Shown piece by piece: positions 1 to 10,270 of a DNA stretch of 64,000 nucleotides (its first letter is position 1; each line of letters begins with the position of its first letter). The notes beneath the pieces were generated by a model, which did no database searches, was not told the origin of the DNA, and was given only the letters and a program-made list of their open reading frames with translations. Position numbers and translations under genes: made by a program. This stretch comes from Microvirga sp. Mcv34 (GTDB lineage: Bacteria > Pseudomonadota > Alphaproteobacteria > Rhizobiales > Beijerinckiaceae). The DNA lies in the NCBI RefSeq assembly GCF_024519725.1, contig NZ_JALJRK010000016.1:1-64000 (forward strand), in the 5' to 3' direction.

Positions 1-91
1 CCCGCCACCGCAACCTCATCTTTACCAGACAAGGCGCCACTCAAGTTACAAGGATGAGGGCTATGTATGGCATCCTTTAGCGGAATGGACC

Positions 92-1183
<1,092 letters not shown>

Positions 1184-1208
1184 CGCGATCAATTCCAACC
1201 ATGAGCCG

Positions 1209-2057
1209 TCACTTCACCGCGCCGGCCGTGAGGCCGCGCACGAGATAACGCGAGAAGACGAGATAAAGGACGAGCACGGGCGCGATCGCCAGGGTGAGCG
1301 AGGCGAGAACGGCATTCCAGTCCGTCACGTACTGGCCGATGAATTGCTGCACGCCCAGGGTGATCGTCTGCTTGCCGTCGCCAGGTGCCAGGATCAGCGG
1401 GAACCAGAGATCGTTCCAGACCGGCACCATGGTGAACACGGCGACCGTCGCGATGGCCGGGCTGATGAGCGGCAGGATGATGCTGAAGAAGATCCGGTAC
1501 TCGCTCACCCCGTCGCATCGGGCCGCATCGCGCAGGTCCTTCGGGATCTGCTGGATGAACTCGCCGAGGATCAGGATGGCGAGCGGCAAGCCTTGCGCCA
1601 CATAGACGAGGATCAGCGCCGTAAGCGTGTTGACGAGGTTCAGCTCCACCATCATGCGCAGGATGCTGACGCTGCCGAGGCGGATCGGCACCATGATGCC
1701 GATGGCGAGATAGAGGCTGAGCAGGGTGTTGCCGGGGAACCTGTATTCCGTCAGCGCCCAGGCGGCCATGGCGCCGATGAGCACGATCAGCACGAGGGAG
1801 ACCAGGGTCACCGTCATGCTGTTGAAGAAATAGAGCCCGAAATCCGCGTTGGCGAAAACCCTGTCGAACCCGATGGTCGTGAAGGTCTGGCCGTTGGGCA
1901 GCCCGAGCGGATCGGCGAAGATCGCGCGCCGCGTCTTGAAGGCGTTGACCAGGATGAGGAGGATCGGGCCGAGCGCCAGGATCGTGTAGAGGATCAGGGC
2001 GATGTGGACGGCGATGCGGCCAGGTCTGGCGGTCGTTCCTCTGACGGTTGGTCCCAT
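1209..2057 (-). CDS. Carbohydrate ABC importer permease, MalG type
   Basis: A 282-residue inner-membrane permease with about six hydrophobic segments, the first near residues 15-38. The cytoplasmic coupling loop (EAA-like motif) is visible around residues 176-195, with RDAARCDG followed by the characteristic LPL turn. It pairs with the MalF-type permease 7 bp upstream to form the translocation pore. Size and topology are normal for this family. It lies between the other permease and the ATPase, so the importer is complete. Confidence 0.92.
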   Translation of the reverse strand: MGPTVRGTTARPGRIAVHIALILYTILALGPILLILVNAFKTRRAIFADPLGLPNGQTFTTIGFDRVFANADFGLYFFNSMTVTLVSLVLIVLIGAMAAWALTEYRFPGNTLLSLYLAIGIMVPIRLGSVSILRMMVELNLVNTLTALILVYVAQGLPLAILILGEFIQQIPKDLRDAARCDGVSEYRIFFSIILPLISPAIATVAVFTMVPVWNDLWFPLILAPGDGKQTITLGVQQFIGQYVTDWNAVLASLTLAIAPVLVLYLVFSRYLVRGLTAGAVK

Positions 2058-2064
2058 GGCGCCC

Positions 2065-3027
2065 TCAGAACGTATGCCGCTGCAGCCGCCGCTGCACGCC
2101 GAAGAGATAGATCAGCACGCCGATCAGGATGATGACGAGCATGGCGGTCGCCACTGCGGCCCCCATGGTCGGGCTGCCGACCTGGAGCTGGAAGCCGAAG
2201 AAGGTGCGGTAGAAGAACGTGCCGAGAATGTCGGTGGAGAAGTTCGGTCCCGCGAGCGCGCCCTTGATCGCGTAGATCAGGTCGAACGCGTTGAAGTTGG
2301 CCACGAAGGTCAGGATCGACACCACGCCGAGCGTCGGCAGGATGAGCGGCAGGCGCACGAACCAGAACACGCTGAAAGGCCCCGCCCCGTCGACGGTCGC
2401 GGCATCCAGCAGGTCGTCGGGAATGTTCAAAAGCGCCGCATAGATGAGCATCATGGGAATGCCGACGAACTGCCAGACCGAGATGAGCGAGACCGTGAGC
2501 AGCGCCGTCGATTCCTGGCCGAGCCAGGGGCCGAAGAGGCTTCTCAGGCCCACGGCGTCGAGAAGGCTCGGCGCGATGCCCCAGAGCGGATTGAGGATGA
2601 GCTGCCAGATGAAGCCGATGATGACCACGGACAGCATGGTCGGCAGGAAGATGAGCGTGCGATAGACGCTGCCGCCGGTGAGCCGCGGCAGGCTGAGCAG
2701 CATGGCAAGCCCGAGGCCGATGCCGTTCTGCACCACCATGTGGATGGCGAAGAAGATCAGGTTGTTGCGCAGCGCGTTCCAGAACTGGCCCGACCAGTTG
2801 GGGTCCGCCAGGAGGGTTCGAAAGTTCTGCAGGCCCACGAAGCTGCGCAGACCGGTCTCGTCACCCGCGTAGAGGCTCAGGCGGATCGTATCGATCAGCG
2901 GATAGATCGAGAACAGCGTGTAGATCGCCACCGCCGGCGCGAGAAAGACCGCGATATGGACCGGAAAGCGCGACCGGGCCCGCACCGCGTCCGTCGACTG
3001 AACCTGTGAAGCCGTGAGATCGGTCAT
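2065..3027 (-). CDS. Carbohydrate ABC importer permease, MalF type
   Basis: A 320-residue inner-membrane permease with a short cytoplasmic N-terminus, a first membrane span near residues 25-47 and a coupling-loop EAA-like motif (NIPDDLLDAATVDGAG) near residue 205. It is the first permease after the binding protein and would dimerise with the MalG-type protein. The ATG at 3027 is 73 bp beyond the binding-protein stop, and that gap contains a perfect GC-rich hairpin. Family assignment is firm. Specificity for GlcNAc, chitobiose or another amino sugar is inference from the divergent nag genes. Confidence 0.92.
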   Translation of the reverse strand: MTDLTASQVQSTDAVRARSRFPVHIAVFLAPAVAIYTLFSIYPLIDTIRLSLYAGDETGLRSFVGLQNFRTLLADPNWSGQFWNALRNNLIFFAIHMVVQNGIGLGLAMLLSLPRLTGGSVYRTLIFLPTMLSVVIIGFIWQLILNPLWGIAPSLLDAVGLRSLFGPWLGQESTALLTVSLISVWQFVGIPMMLIYAALLNIPDDLLDAATVDGAGPFSVFWFVRLPLILPTLGVVSILTFVANFNAFDLIYAIKGALAGPNFSTDILGTFFYRTFFGFQLQVGSPTMGAAVATAMLVIILIGVLIYLFGVQRRLQRHTF

Positions 3028-3054
3028 GCTGCTCCGGGCCGAAGGAGAAGGAAA

Positions 3055-3083
3055 GGCGGGCCGCTTTTGGGAAGCGGCCCGCC
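3055..3083 (-). terminator. Intercistronic hairpin between binding protein and permeases
   Basis: A perfect 12-bp inverted repeat (GGCGGGCCGCTT, 5-nt loop, AAGCGGCCCGCC) fills the gap between the binding-protein stop and the first permease. Read in the direction of transcription it is followed by only a short T-rich stretch (TTTCC). It therefore looks like a leaky terminator or 3'-end stabiliser that would give more binding protein than permease mRNA. Confidence 0.7.
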
Positions 3084-3100
3084 CCGTCGCGCGTCGGCGC

Positions 3101-4390
3101 TTACTTCTTGTGCGGCTCGTACCAGCTGGCGAGGCCGTCCTCGGCCTTCTTGGCGGCCTCTTCCGGCTTCATGCTGCCGTTCATCACCTGGGCGCTCACG
3201 TTCCAAAGCTCGTTCTCGAGGTTCGGCGTGCCGCGCGACAGGATCTGATAGGAGTTGCGGATCGAGCTCTCGCAGGTGCCGCGCCAGCCGACGAACTTCG
3301 CAGCGACCGGGTCCTTCACCTCGACCTTCGCCTTGGAGAGCGGGAAGAAGCCCGGCAGCTCGTTGGCGTAGATGTCGGCGAATTCAGGTGAGGCCACCCA
3401 CGACAGGAAGGTCTTGGCCGCATCCATGTTCTTAGACTTGGCGTTGATGCCGATCGCGATGTCCGTGTGGTCGCTGATGTAGCACTTGTCGCCGTCCTTC
3501 ACGACCGGCGGCGCGAAGGCGTCGAACTGGAAGTCGGCCTGCTTGCGGAAGATCGGCACGTCCCAGGAGCCGGCCGGATAGATCGCCGCGCGGCCGAGCG
3601 TGAACAGGTTCTGCGTGTCGGGATATTTCTGCGACTTGTAACCGTCGCCCATATAGGGCGCCCAACTCGCCAGTTCCTTGAACACGTCCACATAGGCCGG
3701 ATCGGTGAATTTCTGCTTGCCCTCGATGAGCGCCTTGCGGCCCTCCTCGCCCTTCCAGTAGTTCACGCCGATGTTCTGGAAGCCCATGGTGGCGGCCTCC
3801 CATTGATCGGCCGTGCCCATGGCGATCGGCGTGTATTTGCCGTCGGCCTTGATCTTGTCGAGCACCGCGTGGAACTCGGCCATGGTCTTGGGCGGCGTGA
3901 GCTTCAGTTCGTCGAAGATTTCCTTGTTGAAGACGAAGCCGTGGATCACCGAGGCCATCGGCATGCAGAAGGTGGTCTTGCCGTCGTCCGTGGACCAGGC
4001 GCTCTTGGCCACGTCGGAAAAGTTCTCGATGCCCTTCACGTCGTTGACGGAGACCAGGTTGCCCTTCTTGAACAGGTCGAGGGAGGCGTCGAACGGACGG
4101 CAGGTGATGAGGTCGCCCGCCGTGCCGCCGGCGAGACGCGCGTTGAGGGCGGCATTGTATTCAGTCGGCGGATCGGCCTTGAACTGTACCTTGATGTCGG
4201 GGTGCTTCTTGTTGAAGGCCGGAATGATCTTGGTGTTCCAGACATCCGCGTCGTCGTTGCGCCAGCTCTCGATGGTGAGCGTCTGGGCCGACGCGGCATG
4301 GGCGAAAGCAAGGGCCGACGCGGCCACCGAGGCGCCCGCGAGCAGCCGTCCTGCGCGACGCAGGAAAGCTTTCGAGTGGAGTTTCGTCAT
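3101..4390 (-). CDS. Extracellular sugar-binding protein of ABC importer
   Basis: A 429-residue periplasmic solute-binding protein (SBP family 1 fold). The N-terminus has twin basic residues, a hydrophobic core and an A-S-A cleavage site near residue 35, after which the mature protein begins QTLTIESW. I chose the ATG at 4390 because a GGAGG Shine-Dalgarno lies about 9 nt upstream; the reading frame stays open for 41 codons further but has no better start. It is the first gene of the minus-strand importer operon and is divergent from the amino-sugar operon at 4756. The probable ligand is GlcNAc, a chitooligosaccharide or another wall sugar, by context only. Confidence 0.9.
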   Translation of the reverse strand: MTKLHSKAFLRRAGRLLAGASVAASALAFAHAASAQTLTIESWRNDDADVWNTKIIPAFNKKHPDIKVQFKADPPTEYNAALNARLAGGTAGDLITCRPFDASLDLFKKGNLVSVNDVKGIENFSDVAKSAWSTDDGKTTFCMPMASVIHGFVFNKEIFDELKLTPPKTMAEFHAVLDKIKADGKYTPIAMGTADQWEAATMGFQNIGVNYWKGEEGRKALIEGKQKFTDPAYVDVFKELASWAPYMGDGYKSQKYPDTQNLFTLGRAAIYPAGSWDVPIFRKQADFQFDAFAPPVVKDGDKCYISDHTDIAIGINAKSKNMDAAKTFLSWVASPEFADIYANELPGFFPLSKAKVEVKDPVAAKFVGWRGTCESSIRNSYQILSRGTPNLENELWNVSAQVMNGSMKPEEAAKKAEDGLASWYEPHKK

Positions 4391-4755
4391 CGTCTTCGTC
4401 CTCCGTGACCGAGAGGCGCTCCTGACGCCCTCGATGATGATGGCCCTCTGATTGTCCCGTGCCGGTTTTATTGCATTCTTATGCTTTTCGACGGACCAGC
4501 CTGACTGTTCCACCGGAAAGCCCTTTGGACAAGTGACCTCATATTGGTATCGGCAAAATTCAAAGACAACTCCTCTTTGTGGACGCCGCGTACAATTTGC
4601 CGGCGCTCTTATTTCGACGCTTCACCCTCTTGTCCGATGACCACCGTCAGAGCTGTGGACAACGCGACTGGAGTTTCCATCCCGGCGCCTCTTCCCGAAC
4701 TGGACATTAAGTGGCATGGTGCCTGTCCGTAAGATCCTTTCCGAGATCCCCCTGC
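4391..4755. promoter_or_regulatory. Divergent promoter region, importer / amino-sugar operon
   Basis: A 365-bp gene-free stretch separating the divergent binding-protein and kinase genes. It is visibly richer in A+T than its flanks between about 4440 and 4620, as expected for promoters in a GC-rich genome. A GGACCAG half-site at 4493-4499 matches the motif shared by the regions upstream of anmK and murQ. I see no further ORF or RNA gene here. Confidence 0.5.
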
Positions 4756-5637
4756 ATGACCGACCTTCTGTTCCTCGGCATTGACGGCGGCGGCACCAAG
4801 TGCCGGGCGCGGCTGCGCGATGCGAAGGGAACGCTTCTGGGCGAGGGAACTGGCGGCCCGTCCAACATCCGGCTCGAACCCGAACTGGTCTGGACCTCGC
4901 TCCTGACTGCCTGCCGCGAGGCGCTCGCGCAGGCGGGACTCCAGGAGAGCGATCTCGGGCGCATCCATGCAGGCATGGGGGCGGCCGGCGCCGGGCAGAC
5001 CAGCGCGGTCGAGCGCCTTCTGACGCGCCCGCATCCCTTCGCGTCCTTCGAGATCGAGACCGACGCCCACACGGCCTGGCTCGGCGCCTTCAAGGGCGGC
5101 GACGGCGCCATCCTGATCGTCGGCACGGGCTCCTGCGGCTATGGCGGCACCAGCGGCCAGTGCCATTACGTCGGCGGCTGGGGCTACGAGATTTCCGACG
5201 AGGGCAGCGGCGCCGCCATCGGGCGCGAGTTGCTGCGCCGCTGCATCTGGGCCCATGACGGCCGCATCGCCGCGACGCCGCTCTCCGATGCGGTGCTGGC
5301 CGAGTTCAAGAACGACCTCGAGATCCTGGTCGATTGGGTCGGAAAAGCCCGCCCGGCCGATTACGGACGCTACGCGCCGCTCGTCCTGCAGCACGCGGAA
5401 CGGCGCGACCCTCTCGGCATCGCCATCATCGAGGACGCGGCCGCTGGATTGAGTGCGATCGGCATGCGCCTCCTCGATCTCGGGGCTCCCGCGATCTGTC
5501 TGTTCGGCGGGTTGTCGGAGCCGCTCCGCCCCTGGCTGTCGCCGCCCGTGCAGCGCACCCTCGCGGACCCCATGGTCGACGCGCTCGACGGGGCCATCCT
5601 GCTCGCCCGTATGGCTCTCGGGGAGCCGCGGCCATGA
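4756..5637 (+). CDS. BadF/BadG-family amino-sugar kinase (GlcNAc kinase-like)
   Basis: A 293-residue cytoplasmic kinase of the ASKHA fold. The N-terminal phosphate-1 loop is GIDGGGTK, the second loop GTGSCGYG is near residue 120, and an SDEGSG segment follows, as in N-acetylglucosamine kinases. It would phosphorylate GlcNAc (or a related amino sugar) brought in by the divergent importer, feeding the nagA product downstream. The ATG at 4756 is preferred over a GTG 15 codons upstream because the motif-bearing domain starts right after it. Its stop overlaps the next start (ATGA), so it is translationally coupled to the regulator. Confidence 0.85.
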   Translation: MTDLLFLGIDGGGTKCRARLRDAKGTLLGEGTGGPSNIRLEPELVWTSLLTACREALAQAGLQESDLGRIHAGMGAAGAGQTSAVERLLTRPHPFASFEIETDAHTAWLGAFKGGDGAILIVGTGSCGYGGTSGQCHYVGGWGYEISDEGSGAAIGRELLRRCIWAHDGRIAATPLSDAVLAEFKNDLEILVDWVGKARPADYGRYAPLVLQHAERRDPLGIAIIEDAAAGLSAIGMRLLDLGAPAICLFGGLSEPLRPWLSPPVQRTLADPMVDALDGAILLARMALGEPRP

Positions 5638-6419
5638 ACGAGCAATCCAGCGAACCGCTCGCCTTCGTGCCCCTGGACGAAGGCAATCCCACGCCGCTCT
5701 ATCTCCAGCTCCAGCAATCCATCGAGGAGGCTGTCCGCAAGGGAGCCCTCAAGGCCGACGCGGCGCTGCCGGGCGAGCGGGACCTCGCCAAGCAGCTCGG
5801 CATTTCGCGCGTCACGGTGCGCAAGGCCATCACCGGCCTGGTGCAGAAGGGCGTGCTCGTCCAGCGCTGGGGTTCGGGCACCTTCATCGCCCCGCAGATG
5901 CGCCTCGAACAGCCCCTGTCCCGCCTGTCGAGCTTCACGGACGACATGTCGGCCCGGGGTCTGAACTCCTCGGCCGTGATGCTGAGCCGCTCGACCGGGC
6001 CGGCCTCCACGGACGAGCTGATGGCGCTCGGCCTCTCGCCGGGCGACCTCGTCAGCCGCGTCAACCGCCTGCGCCTCGCCAACGGCATTCCCATGGCGAT
6101 CGAGAACGCGGTCATTCCCTCGAAGGTCCTGCCCGATCCCTCCCTCGTCAAGCAGTCACTCTATGCGGTGCTGCACGAGCACGGCTTCATGCCGACCCGC
6201 GCCCTGCAGCGCCTGCATGCGGTTCTCCTGAACGAGGAACAGGCCTCGCTGCTGGGCGTTGCGCCTCGGAGTCCCGCGCTCTACATCGAACGTCGCTCGT
6301 TCACCGCCACGGGCGAAGTCGTCGAGTTCACCTCGTCCTACTACCGGGGCGATGCCTATGATTTCGTGGCCGAGCTGACCATCAGCCAGCCCGAACGGAT
6401 GCACAATGATGATACCTGA
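5634..6419 (+). CDS. GntR/HutC-family transcriptional regulator
   Basis: A 261-residue regulator with an N-terminal winged helix (about residues 18-85; PLYLQLQ opening, ERDLAKQLGISRVTVRKAI recognition region) and a C-terminal UTRA effector domain (about 100-250). Relatives such as NagR, YvoA and DasR sense GlcNAc-6-P or GlcN-6-P. It overlaps the kinase by 4 bp and sits within the amino-sugar operon, so it very likely controls this operon and perhaps the divergent importer, anmK and murQ. Candidate operators carrying TGGTC half-sites are described at 13686 and 15950. Confidence 0.9.
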   Translation: MNEQSSEPLAFVPLDEGNPTPLYLQLQQSIEEAVRKGALKADAALPGERDLAKQLGISRVTVRKAITGLVQKGVLVQRWGSGTFIAPQMRLEQPLSRLSSFTDDMSARGLNSSAVMLSRSTGPASTDELMALGLSPGDLVSRVNRLRLANGIPMAIENAVIPSKVLPDPSLVKQSLYAVLHEHGFMPTRALQRLHAVLLNEEQASLLGVAPRSPALYIERRSFTATGEVVEFTSSYYRGDAYDFVAELTISQPERMHNDDT

Positions 6420-6420
6420 C

Positions 6421-7455
6421 ATGAATGCTTCTTCCCCGACCGCCATGCTGCGCGAGGCGCAGGAGGCGCCGCAGGTCGTGGCGCGCCTGCTCGAGAGCAA
6501 CGCGCCCCTGTGCCGCGAGCTCGGCGAGCGCCTGCGCGCCTCGCCGCCGCCTTTCGCCGTCACCTGCGCGCGCGGCAGCTCGGACAACGCGGCGACCTTC
6601 GTCAAATACCTGCTCGAGATTCATTCCGGCCTCGTCACCGCCTCAGTCGGCCCGTCCGTGACCTCCGTCTACGAGGCGCGCCCGCGCATGCGCGACGCGC
6701 TGTTCCTCGCCGTGTCCCAATCGGGCCGCAGCCCCGACATCCTCAACCTCGCCCAGGCCGGTCGCGACGACGGCGCCCTGACGGTGGCGCTGGTCAACGA
6801 CACGACCTCGCCTCTCGCCTCCACTTGCGAAGTGGTGCTGCCGCTCCATGCCGGTGCCGAGAAGAGCGTCGCGGCCACCAAATCCTTCATCGCGGCGCTC
6901 GCCGCCGGCTTGCAGCTCGTCGCGCATTGGTCGCAGGATCAGGAGCTTCTGGCCGCGCTCGACACCTTGCCGGACGTGCTCGCGAAGGCCGCCGCCACCG
7001 ATTGGTCGGCGGCGCTGCCTGCGCTTTCCGACGCCGACAACCTGTTCGTCGTGGGGCGCGGCGTGGGCTTCGCCGTCGCGCAGGAAGCCGCCCTCAAGCT
7101 CAAGGAGACCTCCGGCGTGCACGCCGAGGCGATGAGCGCCGCCGAGCTGATGCACGGCCCGTGGACGCTCGCGGGCGATCACTTCCCGATCCTGGTGCTC
7201 AGCCAGCGCGACGAGACCCTGAGCGGCGTCAACGATCTCGTGACGAAGCTCGACGAGCAGGGCGTGCCCGTGATCGTGGCCGGGGCCGCCGAGGGCCGCG
7301 CCAGCGTCGCCCTGCCGGGCATCGAGGCGCATCCCTATCTCGCCCCCATCGCGCTCATCCAGAGCTTCTATCCCCTCGTGAATGCCATTGCGCTGGCGCG
7401 CGGCCGCAATCCCGACAGCCCGCCGCGCCTGCGCAAGGTGACGGAGACCGTCTGA
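6421..7455 (+). CDS. SIS-domain glucosamine-6-phosphate deaminase (NagB-II type)
   Basis: A 344-residue protein with two SIS domains, like the isomerase half of GlmS without the glutaminase domain. Visible features are ARGSSDNAA near residue 46, a phosphate-binding SQSGRSPD near 100, KSVAATKSF near 150 and a second SIS domain after about 190. It would convert glucosamine-6-P to fructose-6-P plus ammonia, completing the NagA pathway encoded next. An alternative ATG lies five codons upstream at 6406, overlapping the regulator; neither has a convincing Shine-Dalgarno. Its stop overlaps the nagA start by 1 bp (TGATG). Confidence 0.88.
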   Translation: MNASSPTAMLREAQEAPQVVARLLESNAPLCRELGERLRASPPPFAVTCARGSSDNAATFVKYLLEIHSGLVTASVGPSVTSVYEARPRMRDALFLAVSQSGRSPDILNLAQAGRDDGALTVALVNDTTSPLASTCEVVLPLHAGAEKSVAATKSFIAALAAGLQLVAHWSQDQELLAALDTLPDVLAKAAATDWSAALPALSDADNLFVVGRGVGFAVAQEAALKLKETSGVHAEAMSAAELMHGPWTLAGDHFPILVLSQRDETLSGVNDLVTKLDEQGVPVIVAGAAEGRASVALPGIEAHPYLAPIALIQSFYPLVNAIALARGRNPDSPPRLRKVTETV

Positions 7456-8588
7456 TGCCCATCGCCCTCGTGGGAGCCCGCGTCTTCGACGGCGCGCACA
7501 TGCTCGACGGCCGCGCCGTCGTGATCGAGAACGGCCGCATCCTCGACCTGCCGCCTGCGCAGGACCTGGGCGCCGGGATCGAGCGTCGCCGGATCGAGGG
7601 GCTGCTCGCGCCCGGCTTCATCGACGTGCAGGTCAATGGCGGCGGCGGCGTGCTCTACAACGACGTGCGCAGCCCCGACGGCATCCGGACCATTGCCGAG
7701 GCGCACCGCGCCTACGGCACCACGGGCCTTCTGCCGACCTTCATCACCGACACCCGCGAGACCATGGCCGAAGCCGTGGAGGCGATGCGCCAGGCCCTGG
7801 CCGCGCGCGTGCCCGGCGTGCTCGGCATCCATCTCGAGGGGCCCTTCATCAGCCCCGAGCGCAAGGGCGTGCACAACCCCGCCTTCATCCGCCCGATGGA
7901 GGAGGAGGACATCGCAATCCTGACCTCGCTCACCGAGGGCCGCACCCTCGTGACGCTGGCGCCCGAGCGCACCGGCATGGAGGCGATCGCGCGCCTCGCC
8001 GCGGCGGGCGTGCTGGTCTGCGCCGGCCACACGGCGAGCGACTATGCGACGATCATGGAAGCCGCGCGCCACGGCCTGCGCGGCTTCACCCATCTCTACA
8101 ACGCCATGCCGCCACTCGCCGGGCGCGATCCGGGCCCGGTGGGCGCGGCGCTCGACAGCCCGGACACCTGGTGCGGCCTCATCGTCGACGGGCACCATGT
8201 GAGCGATGCGGCATTGCGGGTCGCCGTCGCGGCCAAGGGGACCGAGCACATGATGCTCGTGACCGACGCCATGTCGGTGACCGGCACGGATCTCACCAGC
8301 TTCGACCTGCACGGCCGCACGATCTACCGCCGCGACGGCCGGCTCACCACGCAGGATGGAACGCTCGCGGGCTCCGATCTCGACATGGCGGGCGCCGTGC
8401 GCAACAGCGTGAAGCGGCTGGGCCTCGGCCTGCCGGACGTGCTGCGCATGGCCTCGCTGATCCCCGCCCGGTTCCTGCGCCTCGATCACGAACTGGGCCG
8501 CATTGCGCCGGGCTATCGCGCCGACCTCGTCCTCCTCGACGAGAGCCTACAGGTGCGGCAGACTTGGATCGGCGGCAACAGCAACTGA
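7455..8588 (+). CDS. nagA: N-acetylglucosamine-6-phosphate deacetylase
   Basis: A 377-residue amidohydrolase-fold enzyme that removes acetate from GlcNAc-6-P to give GlcN-6-P, the substrate of the preceding deaminase. The metal and catalytic signatures are in order: HLEGPFISPERKG, then AGHT, FTHLYNAM, and VTDAMSVTG carrying the catalytic aspartate. Length is normal. The ATG at 7455 shares its first base with the deaminase stop. This is the most confidently named gene in the amino-sugar operon and fixes the pathway's identity. Confidence 0.96.
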   Translation: MPIALVGARVFDGAHMLDGRAVVIENGRILDLPPAQDLGAGIERRRIEGLLAPGFIDVQVNGGGGVLYNDVRSPDGIRTIAEAHRAYGTTGLLPTFITDTRETMAEAVEAMRQALAARVPGVLGIHLEGPFISPERKGVHNPAFIRPMEEEDIAILTSLTEGRTLVTLAPERTGMEAIARLAAAGVLVCAGHTASDYATIMEAARHGLRGFTHLYNAMPPLAGRDPGPVGAALDSPDTWCGLIVDGHHVSDAALRVAVAAKGTEHMMLVTDAMSVTGTDLTSFDLHGRTIYRRDGRLTTQDGTLAGSDLDMAGAVRNSVKRLGLGLPDVLRMASLIPARFLRLDHELGRIAPGYRADLVLLDESLQVRQTWIGGNSN

Positions 8589-8602
8589 ACGGGATTCTTT
8601 CG

Positions 8603-9670
8603 ATGAGCGCACAACGGGTTCTCGTGGTCGGGCTCGGGAACATGGGCCTGTCCCATGCCCTCGCCTACAGCCGGATCGACGGCTACGAGATTGCGGGGCT
8701 CTGCACGCGCAATATCGATGGCCTGGACCTTCCGGCCGCCTTGCAGGGCGCACCGCGTTTTTCCGATTTCGAGGAAGCCCTTGAGGCCGTGAAACCTGAC
8801 GTCGTGTCGATCAACACCTGGTCCGACACCCATGCGCCCTATGCCATCCGTGCCATGGAGGCGGGCGCGCATGTCTTCGTGGAGAAGCCGCTCGCCGATA
8901 ATGTCGCGGATGCGGAACGCGTGGTTGAGACGGCGATGCGAACAGGACGCAAGCTCGTCATCGGCTACATCCTTCGCCACCATCCCTCCTGGATCAGGTT
9001 CATCGAGATTGCCAGGACGCTGGGCACGCCCCACGTGTTCCGCATGAACCTCAATCAGCAATCGAGCGGGACGGCCTGGGAGGCGCACAAGCGCCTGCTG
9101 CAATCCCTCTCCCCCATCGTCGATTGCGGCGTGCATTACGTGGACGTGATGTGCCAGATCACGAAGGCGAAGCCCGTGCAGGTCCATGGCGTCGGCACGC
9201 GCCTGACAGACGACATGCCGGCCGGCATGTACAATTACGGGCACCTCCACGTGACCTTCGACGACGGTTCGGTCGGCTGGTACGAGGCCGGATGGGGCCC
9301 GATGATGAGCGAGACGGCCTATTTCGTGAAGGACGTGATCGGCCCGAAGGGCAGCGTGAGCATCGTCATGGCCGAGACGGCCGGCGGGATCCGCTCGGAC
9401 GACGTCAACGCGCATACCAAGACCAACCAGATCCTGCTGCACCACGCGGCGCTCAAGGACGATGGCAGCTTCGCGAAAGCCGACGAGCGCATCAGCACCA
9501 CGGACGAGCCCGACCACGACGCCCTCTGCGAGCGCGAGCAGCGCTTCCTCCTACGGGCGATCCGCGAGGACCTGGACCTGACGGATCACATGAACGACGC
9601 CGTCCGCTCGCTGCGCATCGTCCTCGCCGCCGACGAGGCCGTGCGCACGGGACGAGTCATTTCGCTCTAA
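8603..9670 (+). CDS. Gfo/Idh/MocA-family oxidoreductase
   Basis: A 355-residue NAD(P)-dependent dehydrogenase of the Gfo/Idh/MocA superfamily. The Rossmann motif GLGNMG starts at about residue 9, the family's EKPLADN signature is near residue 94, and a C-terminal substrate domain with DCGVHYVD follows. It starts 14 bp after nagA in the same direction, so it probably acts on a sugar or amino sugar in this pathway. The exact substrate cannot be read from the sequence. A palindromic repeat follows the gene and may end the operon transcript. Confidence 0.85.
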   Translation: MSAQRVLVVGLGNMGLSHALAYSRIDGYEIAGLCTRNIDGLDLPAALQGAPRFSDFEEALEAVKPDVVSINTWSDTHAPYAIRAMEAGAHVFVEKPLADNVADAERVVETAMRTGRKLVIGYILRHHPSWIRFIEIARTLGTPHVFRMNLNQQSSGTAWEAHKRLLQSLSPIVDCGVHYVDVMCQITKAKPVQVHGVGTRLTDDMPAGMYNYGHLHVTFDDGSVGWYEAGWGPMMSETAYFVKDVIGPKGSVSIVMAETAGGIRSDDVNAHTKTNQILLHHAALKDDGSFAKADERISTTDEPDHDALCEREQRFLLRAIREDLDLTDHMNDAVRSLRIVLAADEAVRTGRVISL

Positions 9671-9693
9671 CAAACGCTAGAACTTACCTCCAC

Positions 9694-9796
9694 CCTCATC
9701 CTGAGGAGGATTGCGCGAGCAATCCGTCTCGAAGGAGGTTCCAGAGAGCACTGGATGCTCCTTCGAGACGGCGCTACGCGCCTCCTCAGGATGAGG
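9694..9796. repeat. Nested palindromic intergenic repeat (REP-like)
   Basis: Two nested perfect inverted repeats: an outer 16-bp pair (CCTCATCCTGAGGAGG at 9694-9709 with its complement at 9781-9796) and an inner 14-bp pair (CCGTCTCGAAGGAG at 9724-9737 with its complement at 9758-9771). The whole would fold into one long hairpin. Elements with this CCTCATCCTGAGGAG core are, from memory, dispersed in many Hyphomicrobiales genomes. It lies between two convergent genes and could also act as a bidirectional transcription stop. Confidence 0.85.
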
Positions 9797-9832
9797 TGAG
9801 TGAATGTAAGTGGCCTTGGTGCCGACTGTAGA

Positions 9833-10270
9833 TCAGCTTTTCTCATAGAGAACGAAGCTGCGGCTGCGGCCCGCGAATTCCCGCTCGTATTCCCGGGACA
9901 CCCGCCAGCCGTAGCGCTCGTAGAACCGGCGCGCGGCATGGTTGTCGCGGAAGCATTCGAGTCTTCTTGCGCCGCGTTCTTCCGCCTCGCGCAGCAGGAG
10001 CGCACCGCCGCCTTTACCACTCGCATTGGGATCCATGAACAGCATGTCGATATGGCCATCGGTCATGAGCAGGAACCCAGCCGGGCCGCCATCGGCGAGC
10101 GCGACCAGCATGCGCGGCCACGAGGCGGTGAACCGCTCGGCGAAGAAGGCGGCGTCGCGGCCTGCGAGCACGTCCTGCTCCAGGATGTCCGCGAAAGCGG
10201 TCCGGTAGGATCGCTCGGCGATGGCCGACAGGGCCGGGGTGTCCTCAGGCCTAGCCGGTCGCACGATCAC
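9833..10270 (-). CDS. GNAT-family N-acetyltransferase
   Basis: A 145-residue single-domain acetyltransferase. The acetyl-CoA-binding region is seen in IDMLFMDPNASGKGGGALL (about residues 75-95), followed by the typical N-H-A-A-R-R-F-Y-E-R-Y-G-W strand near residue 118. The start is a GTG at 10270 that overlaps the stop of the upstream permease (GTGA), so it is translationally coupled to the peptide importer. It may acetylate an imported peptide or amino sugar; the substrate is unknown. Confidence 0.85.
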   Translation of the reverse strand: MIVRPARPEDTPALSAIAERSYRTAFADILEQDVLAGRDAAFFAERFTASWPRMLVALADGGPAGFLLMTDGHIDMLFMDPNASGKGGGALLLREAEERGARRLECFRDNHAARRFYERYGWRVSREYEREFAGRSRSFVLYEKS

